This document shows positions 32,159-39,423 of a stretch of DNA of 41,793 nt, one piece after another (position 1 is the first letter of the stretch; each line of letters begins with the position of its first letter). The position numbers and the translations under genes are program-made. Below the pieces are notes generated by a model. The model was given only the letters and a program-made list of their open reading frames with translations, did not search any database and had not been told where the DNA came from. Source of the DNA: a virus; the IMG/VR virus record IMGVR_UViG_3300030098_000851, positions 1-41,793 of that record. One strand, 5' to 3'.

Positions 32159-33873
32159 CAGTGCGTCTCACTCCAGTTATTTCCAATGTTAAAACTGCCG
32201 TCCATTAGGCAGTTCAGTTTGAGTTCATATCCAGCGTCTCTAATCGCAACACACATGGTATGTCCGATTAGTTCAGCTAAATCTGTCTGCGCTTCTATCT
32301 GCACCTCATCGTGGATGTTCGCGCAGTAATTCCAGCCATGATTTCCATAAGGATCACGTGGTGCGCGACCATCAAAGATACTCAAGGCTTGCTTCATCAC
32401 CGTAGCACCAGCCCCTTGAATCAATGTGTTCAAAGCTGAGTGTGCGCTCGGTGTAACCAAGCGTTGACCAAGCAGACCTTTGAGATAACCACGTGTGGTT
32501 GCTGCTTGTCGGACACGAGAGACTAGGGTGTCGAGACCTGTGATGCCTTGACTTAGTTTCTTACGTGTAGCTTTACCAACAGCAACCTTACTTCCTTTGT
32601 ACGGTTGATCGTCGTAAACGATCTGCCCAATCTTCCCATCGCCAGCACCATACATAAATCCAAAGAACAGCCTCTTGGCTGAGTTACGATCTTTAAGATC
32701 ACATATCTGTTGGTTGTAGCTATGGAAGTCTCCGTTCACGACACGATCAGCGAACTCACCATCATCAAAACGATGGAGGTAGTGACCAAGTAGTCGAGCC
32801 TCAAGACCATCAGCATCGATACCCACCAGCTTCCATCCCTCACGTGGAATGAACAGTTCACGCATTCTTTTGTCACCATCAGCTTGAGCGACGTTAGGGT
32901 TACGATGCGTCATTCTCCCAGTTCGAGCGCCAAGCGTGTTGACCTCACCGTGGATGCGTCCGTTGCGAACCAGCTTTAGCCATGACTTCTCTGACGTACT
33001 GAGCATACCTAACATCTTCTCGATGCGTAGGTACTTCACCATTGCTTTCGCTTCTGGATATGGAAGGTTCTTTAGTACACCTTCATTAATTTCAGGTTGT
33101 CCACTAGGTGTGAACGATTTCGGTTTCCAGCCCTGACGCATGAGTCGGTTGGCTATCTGTTGACGAGAACCGGGGTTAAACTCCTGATGTACGATCTTGG
33201 TCAGTGTGTGACCTTTGCTGTACCCATGACGGGCGTTGTCTGACTTCGGGGTAAACTCTTTACCCGGCACGTAGATAGGCTTGAAGATTTCTTTCAGTTC
33301 ACTCTCAGCTTCCTGTCTGTCACCGTACAATGTCGCAGCAAGTTGCTCTGCTTTCTCGATGTCAAACGTGAAACCATTGCGCTCTTGTGACGCAATAATA
33401 CGAGCAACGTCGAACTCCAAATCGAGGGCAGCTTCTGCGGCAATAGGGTGAATCTTTTGAAAGACTTTAAGGGTCACCTCGCAGTCACGTTTGCAGTACT
33501 CAAGCATCTCGTCGGAGTACTGAGACCAGTCTTCGTGATCCCCCTTGGCATAGCCAAGTGACTCACCCCACGCACGTAAAGAGTGACCACCTTCACGTTG
33601 TGGATCAGTTAGACGAGAGGCTACAAGAGTGTCGTAGATTTTTTTGATTGGGAAATCATAACCAAACTTTGCAAGGGCAGGGTGATCAAACCCAATACCA
33701 TTATGCATGACCACACGATCAGCATCATTAAGCCTACGAACACCTTCATGTAGAGAAGTCGAATCGTAACTGTCGATACGGTAAGTCGTCGCGTCTAATA
33801 TCACGAGACACCATACCCTTGTCATCTTTGGTAACAGGTTGTCGGTCTCTATGTCGGCTACTAATGTCTGCAT
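32158..33873 (-). CDS. Family A DNA polymerase (T7 gp5-like), short
   Basis: This 571-residue replicative polymerase has 3'-5' exonuclease motifs D7/E9 (VADIETD), HNGIGFDHPAL and YCKRDCEVTL, then palm motifs VGIDADGLEARLLGH (A), AKRLFFGFMYGAGDG (B) and NIHDEVQ at 519-525 with D522 (C). T7 gp5 has 704 residues. The region between PIYVPG and FNPGSRQQI, where T7 carries the thioredoxin-binding insertion, is about 40 residues shorter here, so thioredoxin may not be the processivity factor. The first 128 bases overlap the HNH-like gene in another frame. Confidence 0.93.
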   Translation of the reverse strand: MQTLVADIETDNLLPKMTRVWCLVILDATTYRIDSYDSTSLHEGVRRLNDADRVVMHNGIGFDHPALAKFGYDFPIKKIYDTLVASRLTDPQREGGHSLRAWGESLGYAKGDHEDWSQYSDEMLEYCKRDCEVTLKVFQKIHPIAAEAALDLEFDVARIIASQERNGFTFDIEKAEQLAATLYGDRQEAESELKEIFKPIYVPGKEFTPKSDNARHGYSKGHTLTKIVHQEFNPGSRQQIANRLMRQGWKPKSFTPSGQPEINEGVLKNLPYPEAKAMVKYLRIEKMLGMLSTSEKSWLKLVRNGRIHGEVNTLGARTGRMTHRNPNVAQADGDKRMRELFIPREGWKLVGIDADGLEARLLGHYLHRFDDGEFADRVVNGDFHSYNQQICDLKDRNSAKRLFFGFMYGAGDGKIGQIVYDDQPYKGSKVAVGKATRKKLSQGITGLDTLVSRVRQAATTRGYLKGLLGQRLVTPSAHSALNTLIQGAGATVMKQALSIFDGRAPRDPYGNHGWNYCANIHDEVQIEAQTDLAELIGHTMCVAIRDAGYELKLNCLMDGSFNIGNNWSETH

Positions 33874-34243
33874 CTAGTATTTCCTTATCAAGATACTGGT
33901 GTACTCTTTGAGCAAATGTTATCGCTGCTTCGGCTAATAAATCAGGGTCTGTCTGTGACCCCATCAAGCTATTAGCCAACGAACTGATGACGCGAATGTT
34001 TCCACGAACATAACCACGTGAAGGATCGACACGATCTAACGTGGGACTATTCCAACGAGGCCCACGATGACCACCTGTTCCTTCATGTGATACGAGTTGA
34101 ATATCTGTGAGTGGACAAAATTGTGGAACAACAATGTCGTCTAACTGGAGATCGAAAGGCATGTCTTTTTTCTTAGCTCGATTCCTTGCATTTCGTAGTA
34201 GTCTAACTTCTGTCCTCTCACCATAACGGCGAGAGGTTGGCAT
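33746..34243 (-). CDS. HNH-like (His-Me finger) endonuclease
   Basis: This is a 165-residue protein. The core PQFCPLTDIQLVSH followed by SPTLDRVDPSRGYVRGNIRV has the pattern of free-standing phage HNH-type nucleases (C-P-x-T, LDRxxPxxGYxxGNxxVIS). The N-terminus is basic (TSRRYGERTEVRLLRNARNR). The last 42 residues are encoded over the beginning of the DNA polymerase gene in another frame. It stands between primase and polymerase, a common place for homing endonucleases in T7-like phages. It could also serve replication or packaging; no intron is seen in the neighbours. Confidence 0.75.
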   Translation of the reverse strand: MPTSRRYGERTEVRLLRNARNRAKKKDMPFDLQLDDIVVPQFCPLTDIQLVSHEGTGGHRGPRWNSPTLDRVDPSRGYVRGNIRVISSLANSLMGSQTDPDLLAEAAITFAQRVHQYLDKEILDADISSRHRDRQPVTKDDKGMVSRDIRRDDLPYRQLRFDFST

Positions 34244-34248
34244 TATGT

Positions 34249-35835
34249 TTAAAACTCCTCTTCATCAAATATGTGATCCGACTCATTGAGCCGTCCTGTT
34301 GTTGTGTCATAAGCGAGGACACAGCCAGCGCCTGTCTCTCCAGAAAATCTATTCTTCAAGATACGAACCTGAGTAAGGTTACGCTCGGCTGGGTCATCAG
34401 CCTGACTGTTGCGAGACAAGGCAAGCACCATGTCTGACAACTGAGCTATCGAATGACTTGACCTCAAGTCAGTAAGCGAAGGCATCAATCCTTCCTCGTG
34501 TGACTTACCGCTCGGAGGACGTCGAAGGTGTGACACTATCAAAAGACCAACCTTGGTCTCCTCCGCAAACGAGCGAAGGTTGGTCATGCACTTGTCTAGT
34601 GTACGACGTTCATCTCCCATGTCCTCCATGCCACTGACAACAATACTAAGGTGATCGAGAACGATCCACTTACAGTCACAACCCTTAGCTAAGTAGCGTA
34701 ACTTTGACAGGAGATTGTCACTGTCTACTGATCCCCAGTGATCGTACAGCCAGATACGTTTTGTACCCATCGTGTCATCGAATGCGCGTCGAAGCTCGGC
34801 TTGTTCCACCTCTTGATTGGGCAAGTGGATTGGCTTGTTGAGATTGATACCCATGAAACGTCTGGCGCTACGTCCAGTGTTCTCTTCCAGTGCGACATAA
34901 CCGACATTGTCACCACCATTTATCGCTAGGTGATAAGCTGTTTCAGCAGTGAAGGCCGACTTGCCAATACCTGACCCAGCGCAGATCGTAACGAGTTCTC
35001 CCGGTCTGAGACCGTAAGTCTTGTCGTTGAGATCGGACCAAGGATACTGAACTCCCATCTCAATGGGCTTGCACACTTCAGCCCATGTGTCGCCGCCGTT
35101 GATGATGCCATCTGGTCTTGACTCCTTAGCCTCGAATACGGCGTGAGCTATCTGCTTTGCCTCACCGTTAACCAACATCTCATTGGCATCTTTGCGCGAG
35201 AGCTTGGCAATCGCTGCCTTGCCGGGACTCAGGAGATCAGCACACTCACGTGCTGCCTTCTGCCCCGCCTCATCCTCATCGAACATGATGACGACCTTGT
35301 CGTATGACTCAAGGTACTCGATGTTTTCCTTGAAGCTGCGCTTGGCTCCAGCAGCACCTGTCTTGATAGAAACTACAGGCCAGTTAGGCATCGCCTCAAA
35401 GACAGAGAGCGCATCGATTTCACCCTCTGTAACCACGATACGTTTGTTGCCTGACCGAAATAACTTCTGACCAAATAGTGTAGCCTTCTTCATGTCACCT
35501 AGTGTGATCATGTCTTTATTAGCGAAGCGAACTTTCTGAGCGACGAGCTTACCACTCTCGTCATAGTACGGTGCGACTTGAACTGTCTGTCCTTTGTACT
35601 CACCACGTCCATAGCCGAATTTTCTACACGTTGTCTCTGAAATATTCCGCTTGGAAAGCGCAACAGTAGATAAACTGTTTATCAATTCTGAGTTCACATA
35701 CTCCTCCTGTTCTTTACCAAAGTATTTGTCACAGCTAAAACAGAAGGAGTGACCATCATCATAAACAGCGAGTGCATCGCTTGACGTACCACACGGACAC
35801 GCTGTGTGTTTGACTAGATTTGAAGCTCCATCCAT
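34249..35835 (-). CDS. Bifunctional primase-helicase (T7 gp4-like)
   Basis: This 528-residue protein compares with T7 gp4 (566). A zinc-binding start (C13, C15, C32, C35 in HTACPCG and FCFSCDKYF) is followed by a TOPRIM primase core, VVTEGEIDALS with E137 and IMFDEDEAG at 183-191, and a RecA-like helicase with Walker A at 286-293 (AGSGIGKS), Walker B around IVLDHLS near 393, and SHLRRPPSGKSHEEG near 440-455. It unwinds DNA and makes primers for the phage polymerase. The acidic C-terminus (DHIFDEEEF) with terminal Phe resembles the polymerase-binding tail of T7 gp4. Start overlaps the RusA gene. Confidence 0.94.
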   Translation of the reverse strand: MDGASNLVKHTACPCGTSSDALAVYDDGHSFCFSCDKYFGKEQEEYVNSELINSLSTVALSKRNISETTCRKFGYGRGEYKGQTVQVAPYYDESGKLVAQKVRFANKDMITLGDMKKATLFGQKLFRSGNKRIVVTEGEIDALSVFEAMPNWPVVSIKTGAAGAKRSFKENIEYLESYDKVVIMFDEDEAGQKAARECADLLSPGKAAIAKLSRKDANEMLVNGEAKQIAHAVFEAKESRPDGIINGGDTWAEVCKPIEMGVQYPWSDLNDKTYGLRPGELVTICAGSGIGKSAFTAETAYHLAINGGDNVGYVALEENTGRSARRFMGINLNKPIHLPNQEVEQAELRRAFDDTMGTKRIWLYDHWGSVDSDNLLSKLRYLAKGCDCKWIVLDHLSIVVSGMEDMGDERRTLDKCMTNLRSFAEETKVGLLIVSHLRRPPSGKSHEEGLMPSLTDLRSSHSIAQLSDMVLALSRNSQADDPAERNLTQVRILKNRFSGETGAGCVLAYDTTTGRLNESDHIFDEEEF

Positions 35836-36218
35836 TTAACAATGCTCCTTGGTTGTTCATCCTGATCTGCAAATCGTTTTGTCACTGCTAACCAGACAAT
35901 CTGGTCATCGTCGTCCCACGCACCATCTGCCTTAGTGATTGCATCGAGTGGACCCTTGGCGTGATTGTCACAATCGCCACGTGGGTACAGCCGCTTGGTG
36001 GTCTTCGGCTTACGACACACTTGCTCAACCATGACGGCGAGAGGGGCAGAGGTGCGCGGGAGTTCTTGATCTTTTAGAAGTAGTCGAGCTTGCTCTTTCC
36101 ATTGCGCGTAGTTCTTGGAATAAAAAGTTCCCCACCTCCCGACACGAGGACGAGAGGCAGGGACAGGTGGCAGTAGGAGAGAACACTCACCGTCAGCTTT
36201 GAACTTAGAAATCGTCAT
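35814..36218 (-). CDS. RusA-like Holliday junction resolvase
   Basis: I choose the ATG at 36218 (or 36221), giving 134 residues; the frame is open further upstream inside the SSB gene but reads as noise. LPPVPASRPRVGRWGTFYS at 16-34 and GDCDNHAKGPLDAITKADGA at 81-100, followed by WDDDDQIV, carry the conserved Asp residues (D82/D84, D92, D102-105) of the RusA family. It would cut branched DNA, the job done in T7 by the unrelated endonuclease I (gp3), which has the same map position between SSB and primase. Start overlaps the SSB end by 14 bases. Confidence 0.87.
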   Translation of the reverse strand: MTISKFKADGECSLLLPPVPASRPRVGRWGTFYSKNYAQWKEQARLLLKDQELPRTSAPLAVMVEQVCRKPKTTKRLYPRGDCDNHAKGPLDAITKADGAWDDDDQIVWLAVTKRFADQDEQPRSIVKWMELQI

Positions 36219-36741
36219 CATCTTCTGGTTCAACGCTTTCGGCTTCTTCGGCAACGTAGCCGTCGATGTCATCGAAGACATCCCCGACATCGCCACCAGC
36301 GTTCCGCTTCTCGACAAGCTGAACAGCTTTGAGTCGAAGCGAGACACCTGCATTAGCACCAGTGTCATACCCAGCGAGGCCCATCGCTACTCGGATGAGA
36401 TCGCCAGACATTGGTGCTGTATTTCCTGAGAGTTGTTGACGTTTCGTGTCAACTAGCTTCGGAGCATATTGCGTCTTCGCAGTGAAGCTCCACTTGCCAG
36501 CGAGTTCTTCTTTGTCACTCGCATCGCCATCTTTGATAGGGCTGGCAGTCTTCTTACCATTAGCGAAACCTTTGTGGATCTTGTTGACTTTATCGACAAA
36601 TGCTTTGTTGTCTTTGTCATCCTTGTCCAACATCAAGGTGACCTTGAAATGGTTCTGACCGAAGGCGGTGTCGGCCTTGGTCAACCACGAGTAGGCGGCT
36701 GTACCAATGGGACTTACAACAGTCTCAACTTTAGTTTTCAT
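36205..36741 (-). CDS. Single-stranded DNA-binding protein (T7 gp2.5-like)
   Basis: I choose the ATG at 36741 with GGAGG six bases upstream, giving 178 residues. It starts MKTKVETVVSPIGTAAYSWL and has an OB-fold type sequence (FKVTLMLDKDDKDNKAF, KWSFTAKTQYAPKLVDT, AGVSLRLKAVQLVEKR). It ends in a very acidic tail with terminal Phe (EPEDDDDF), the signature of gp2.5, which contacts polymerase and helicase. T7 gp2.5 has 232 residues. The start lies inside the end of the upstream gene. Confidence 0.88.
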   Translation of the reverse strand: MKTKVETVVSPIGTAAYSWLTKADTAFGQNHFKVTLMLDKDDKDNKAFVDKVNKIHKGFANGKKTASPIKDGDASDKEELAGKWSFTAKTQYAPKLVDTKRQQLSGNTAPMSGDLIRVAMGLAGYDTGANAGVSLRLKAVQLVEKRNAGGDVGDVFDDIDGYVAEEAESVEPEDDDDF

Positions 36742-37090
36742 CTTCTTCCTCCATGTATTGCTGGAATATTGCTTGAAGTTTTGGGGGAGCTTCGGTTGGT
36801 GACATGTCGAACAAGCCACGATCAGCAGCCTCAAGTAGTCGAAAGTAAAAGGTCTCAAGGTCTTCATTGATGAATGATCCAGCCGCCTCGATTATGACGG
36901 CTGCTGCCATTGATTGTGCGAGAGCCATAGCCTCACGTGACGGGTCTTCGGTTGCAGCTACATCTTTGAAGACTTCGGATATACGAAGGCTAATCTCATA
37001 GACTAACGGTCTAGCCTCTCGAATAACCTCAGTGTCTAACCCAAGGGCTTGAGCTACCTCAAAATTGAAGTCGATCACTTGACCATTCAT
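36731..37090 (-). CDS. Hypothetical acidic helical protein
   Basis: This 119-residue protein is mostly helical and acidic: LVYEISLRISEVFKDVAATE, AMALAQSMAAAVIIEAAGSF and FQQYMEEEDEN at the end. It lies between the DUF6378-like gene and SSB, overlapping both by 4 and 11 bases. I recognise no family. Position suggests a replication accessory protein or inhibitor of a host enzyme, as in the T7 class II region. Confidence 0.7.
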   Translation of the reverse strand: MNGQVIDFNFEVAQALGLDTEVIREARPLVYEISLRISEVFKDVAATEDPSREAMALAQSMAAAVIIEAAGSFINEDLETFYFRLLEAADRGLFDMSPTEAPPKLQAIFQQYMEEEDEN

Positions 37091-37377
37091 TTACTGCACT
37101 CGTGTGCGACGGCGGCATAACCAGCAGCATCGATGTAATCATCATCGTTGTGAGCGCCTGTCTTTCGACGAGCTACCTTGAGCAACTCCATCATGTTCGC
37201 TGCATCATGTGCTGTGATACGACCAGCATGGTGCATCTTGTCGTGTAGATACCCTTGCCATAGCTGTGCTATGTTGCGGTGGTTCTCAATCATATCGCCG
37301 TGAGTATCCGCACGATCATCCAAGATTAACGATGCAGCTTCTTTTAGAATTTGAGCGGGGGGAATGTCTGTACTCAT
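37087..37377 (-). CDS. DUF6378-like protein
   Basis: This 96-residue helical protein has the pattern ADTHGDMIENHRNIAQLWQG, then ITAHDAANMMELLKVARRKTG and NDDDYIDAAGYAAVAHE. This combination is what I associate with phage DUF6378 proteins, whose function is not known to me; the metal-type residues (His, Glu, Asp) recall all-alpha nucleotide pyrophosphohydrolases such as MazG, so nucleotide hydrolysis is possible. It is the first gene after the polymerase, and its own leader holds a GTACAGT box and an AAGGAG site. Confidence 0.75.
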   Translation of the reverse strand: MSTDIPPAQILKEAASLILDDRADTHGDMIENHRNIAQLWQGYLHDKMHHAGRITAHDAANMMELLKVARRKTGAHNDDDYIDAAGYAAVAHECSK

Positions 37378-37423
37378 ATGTAGTCTCCTTGTTTTCTCTA
37401 CACTAGAGGGAATCTATTGCATT

Positions 37424-37446
37424 AATGTTATGAAACCACTGTACAA
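37424..37446 (-). promoter_or_regulatory. GTACAGT box, candidate promoter for replication genes
   Basis: In the 69-base gap after the RNA polymerase gene the minus strand reads TTGTACAGTGGTTTCATAAC (box at 37438-37444). This is the spot where T7-like phages have their first phage-polymerase promoters. It shares GTACAGTGGNNNCATAAC with the site at 3535. Confidence 0.5.
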
Positions 37447-39099
37447 CTATGAGAAAAAATAAGGGGCTTGCTCGACACTCTTAATGTCGAATGATCCAAG
37501 TGCTGGTGGATCAGGAAGCTTGACCTTATGTCTCTTTAGATTGTCGTGGAACTCTTCAAGGATTGGACGATCATAGATCCGCACGAACTCACGGCGTATG
37601 ATCTTGTTCAACCTGTCCACCTCACAGGCATGGACACCAATCGAATCATGGATACACGCCCAGCTTGTGATGGGCTTGTCTTCGCTGGCTCCCATCATCA
37701 CGACAGCTTGAAGGTGGGCAGCATCATGGGCGTGAATGATGTTGGGACTACTCGCTAGGCTTTGCTTACGCTTGTTTAAACCCAGTGATTTCTCCTCGTA
37801 CCACAACACAGCCTTACCGAAGAGTGTCTTCACTTCTTTCTTGTTGTGATTAATGTACGCTTGGCGAACCTTCATACCCATCGGTGTTCTAAATTCGAGA
37901 GGTATGTTCTCATTGGCTAGTGCCTCGACACACCCCTTGAAGTACGCCATGACTTCCATTGGTTTCTGAATAGTATCACCCAGTGATTCCATCAACGCAT
38001 CACGAAGATAGTTTGCGTTCTGAATCTTGGAGCCGGGGATGTCATCGAGATGCCCATCCTTGATGAACTGATCACGAAGACCTTGTGGAGTTACACTATA
38101 TGGGATGGTCATAACGCCACGCTTCACCGTCTTTCTTGTAACATGCCCATGACAGTTAGCTGCTGCCTCATTAGTTTCCATGTCATTAGCGATTACCTTA
38201 TCTAGGGCTTGAGCTTGGATACCGTAGATATCGTAGCGTTCATCACTGCCTGTCATGTTGACCACCTGTGCAGCACGTGCGTCACGTGACCACGCACTGA
38301 GGTGCTGTAGTCCACTCGCCGTAGCGTCAAGGTGAATAGGAATGTGAGAGACGAATGTCTCTCCTTGCATGACGTATCCTTCGTACTCTTTACACGCAGC
38401 GAGGAATTGGTATGGCTCATCAGCATCTGCCCAAAACCTTTGACCATCCAGAGGATTACGTGCGCTGTCTAGTATCAGCGTATCGTTGTTAATAACCCAC
38501 TGTACACGTTTCGCAAATGAAAGTTTATCCATCCCATACGTGTTAGCTAACCGTATGGATAACCAATGCTTACCACGTGGGCCTAGTTGTTTACCTTCGG
38601 CAAACCTAATGAGACCACGAGATAGATCGTCATTCACAAAGTTAAGGTCTTGTGACTGTGGGTACAGTCGTCCTCGAAAGTCAGGGCAGTGCGGTATCCA
38701 AAAGGTTTCACCCTTGAGGTCATGTGCCATGTTGATCTTACGATAGAGAGCTTCACGTTGACCTTGGTATTTAGCACGTGAGTTCCATACAGACTCACGG
38801 TCTGCCTTGACTGACATCTTGTCCTTCACTGTCATACCTTCCCATACGTGGTCAGGTATCGTTGGCGGCATGGGTATGTCACCACTCGGTGGTATACTGC
38901 CAAGGGTTTCGTTTCGATCCACCAGTTCTTGGACAACATCGAACACGAACTCGTTGATCTCAAGTGGTGTCTTACCAAGCACGTCACACACGTACATCAC
39001 TTCGTCAGATATAGGACGACGAAGAGATGCCGTGTGTTCGTGTAAGCCGTACTTCAAGAACGGCTCTTTAATCATGTAGTACCCACCAATGTAACTCAT
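37447..39099 (-). CDS. T7-type RNA polymerase, C-terminal (catalytic) fragment of a split enzyme
   Basis: This 550-residue polypeptide begins MSYIGGYYMIKEPFLKYGLH, matching the GGGYW region near T7 residue 280, and continues to a normal end (APYFFS, compare FAFA). All catalytic parts are present: DFRGRLY at 140-146, D258 in HLDATASGLQH (T7 D537), K326 and Y334 in the TRKTVKRGVMTIPY helix (K631, Y639), and D485 in CIHDSIG (D812). It lacks the N-terminal domain, encoded separately upstream. The two pieces add to 874 residues against 883 in T7. Start overlaps the stop of the inserted membrane gene (ATGA). A two-subunit polymerase is likely. Confidence 0.92.
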   Translation of the reverse strand: MSYIGGYYMIKEPFLKYGLHEHTASLRRPISDEVMYVCDVLGKTPLEINEFVFDVVQELVDRNETLGSIPPSGDIPMPPTIPDHVWEGMTVKDKMSVKADRESVWNSRAKYQGQREALYRKINMAHDLKGETFWIPHCPDFRGRLYPQSQDLNFVNDDLSRGLIRFAEGKQLGPRGKHWLSIRLANTYGMDKLSFAKRVQWVINNDTLILDSARNPLDGQRFWADADEPYQFLAACKEYEGYVMQGETFVSHIPIHLDATASGLQHLSAWSRDARAAQVVNMTGSDERYDIYGIQAQALDKVIANDMETNEAAANCHGHVTRKTVKRGVMTIPYSVTPQGLRDQFIKDGHLDDIPGSKIQNANYLRDALMESLGDTIQKPMEVMAYFKGCVEALANENIPLEFRTPMGMKVRQAYINHNKKEVKTLFGKAVLWYEEKSLGLNKRKQSLASSPNIIHAHDAAHLQAVVMMGASEDKPITSWACIHDSIGVHACEVDRLNKIIRREFVRIYDRPILEEFHDNLKRHKVKLPDPPALGSFDIKSVEQAPYFFS

Positions 39100-39317
39100 G
39101 CACGTCTCCTTCGTAGCCAGAATATGAATGTCATTACAGTTTGAATAGGCCAGACGATTGCAAAGAGACCAAAGATAAACACGTTGATCTCTTCATAAGA
39201 GAGACCTGTGATGTCTACGATCATGTAAAGAATCTCGACTGCTTTATCGAAGCTGACATCTACCCACTTTATACCGCTATTTGCTGCCATCTCTTTCATA
39301 CCTTTCATCCTTGTCAC
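39096..39317 (-). CDS. Small membrane protein between the two RNA polymerase fragments
   Basis: This 73-residue frame runs from a GTG at 39317 (overlapping the upstream stop as GTGA); ATGs at 39308, 39299 and 39290 are alternative starts. A polar N-terminus is followed by VDVSFDKAVEILYMIVDITG, EEINVFIFGLFAIVWPIQTV as one strong span, and MTFIFWLRRRRA. A single-span protein with a basic cytoplasmic end is expected. Its stop overlaps the ATG of the catalytic fragment, so both are translated together. Proteins with an SYEEINVFIF-type motif occur in other phages as I recall; function unknown. Confidence 0.75.
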   Translation of the reverse strand: MTRMKGMKEMAANSGIKWVDVSFDKAVEILYMIVDITGLSYEEINVFIFGLFAIVWPIQTVMTFIFWLRRRRA

Positions 39318-39423
39318 GCTGCTTGGTTTTGTTTCTGTCGTAGACCTTCTGCGATTTGACTATCCGCTTCCGATACTTCGGTTGCCGTAAGTCCTTCGCC
39401 ACTGGATTTCGCTTTCCCTTCAT
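39277..39423 (-). CDS. Small basic protein (DUF7230-like) between the RNA polymerase fragments
   Basis: The 48-residue frame starts MKGKRNPVAKDLRQPKYRKR and continues VVKSQ-like (IVKSQKVYDRNKTK), a pattern I recall from small phage proteins called DUF7230 (KRNPVAKxLRxPKYRxRVV). The ATG at 39423 has GGAG five bases upstream. Its first 110 bases overlap the low-complexity tail of the N-terminal polymerase fragment in a different frame, and its start coincides with the point where polymerase homology ends (residue 286-289). So it marks the left border of the inserted piece. It may bind nucleic acid. Confidence 0.72.
   Translation of the reverse strand: MKGKRNPVAKDLRQPKYRKRIVKSQKVYDRNKTKQRDKDERYERDGSK

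Noticed and set aside
38499-38505. GTACAGT box inside the catalytic RNA polymerase gene
   Set aside because: The surrounding bases resemble the box, but they encode a normal polymerase segment (RVQWVINND), so chance cannot be excluded and I do not annotate it as regulatory.
39096-39423. Intron interrupting the RNA polymerase gene
   Set aside because: The interval is filled with two open frames that overlap both fragments by stop-start contacts, the upstream frame has its own stop and the downstream one its own ATG. I see no group I core-like pairing and no in-frame join that needs splicing.
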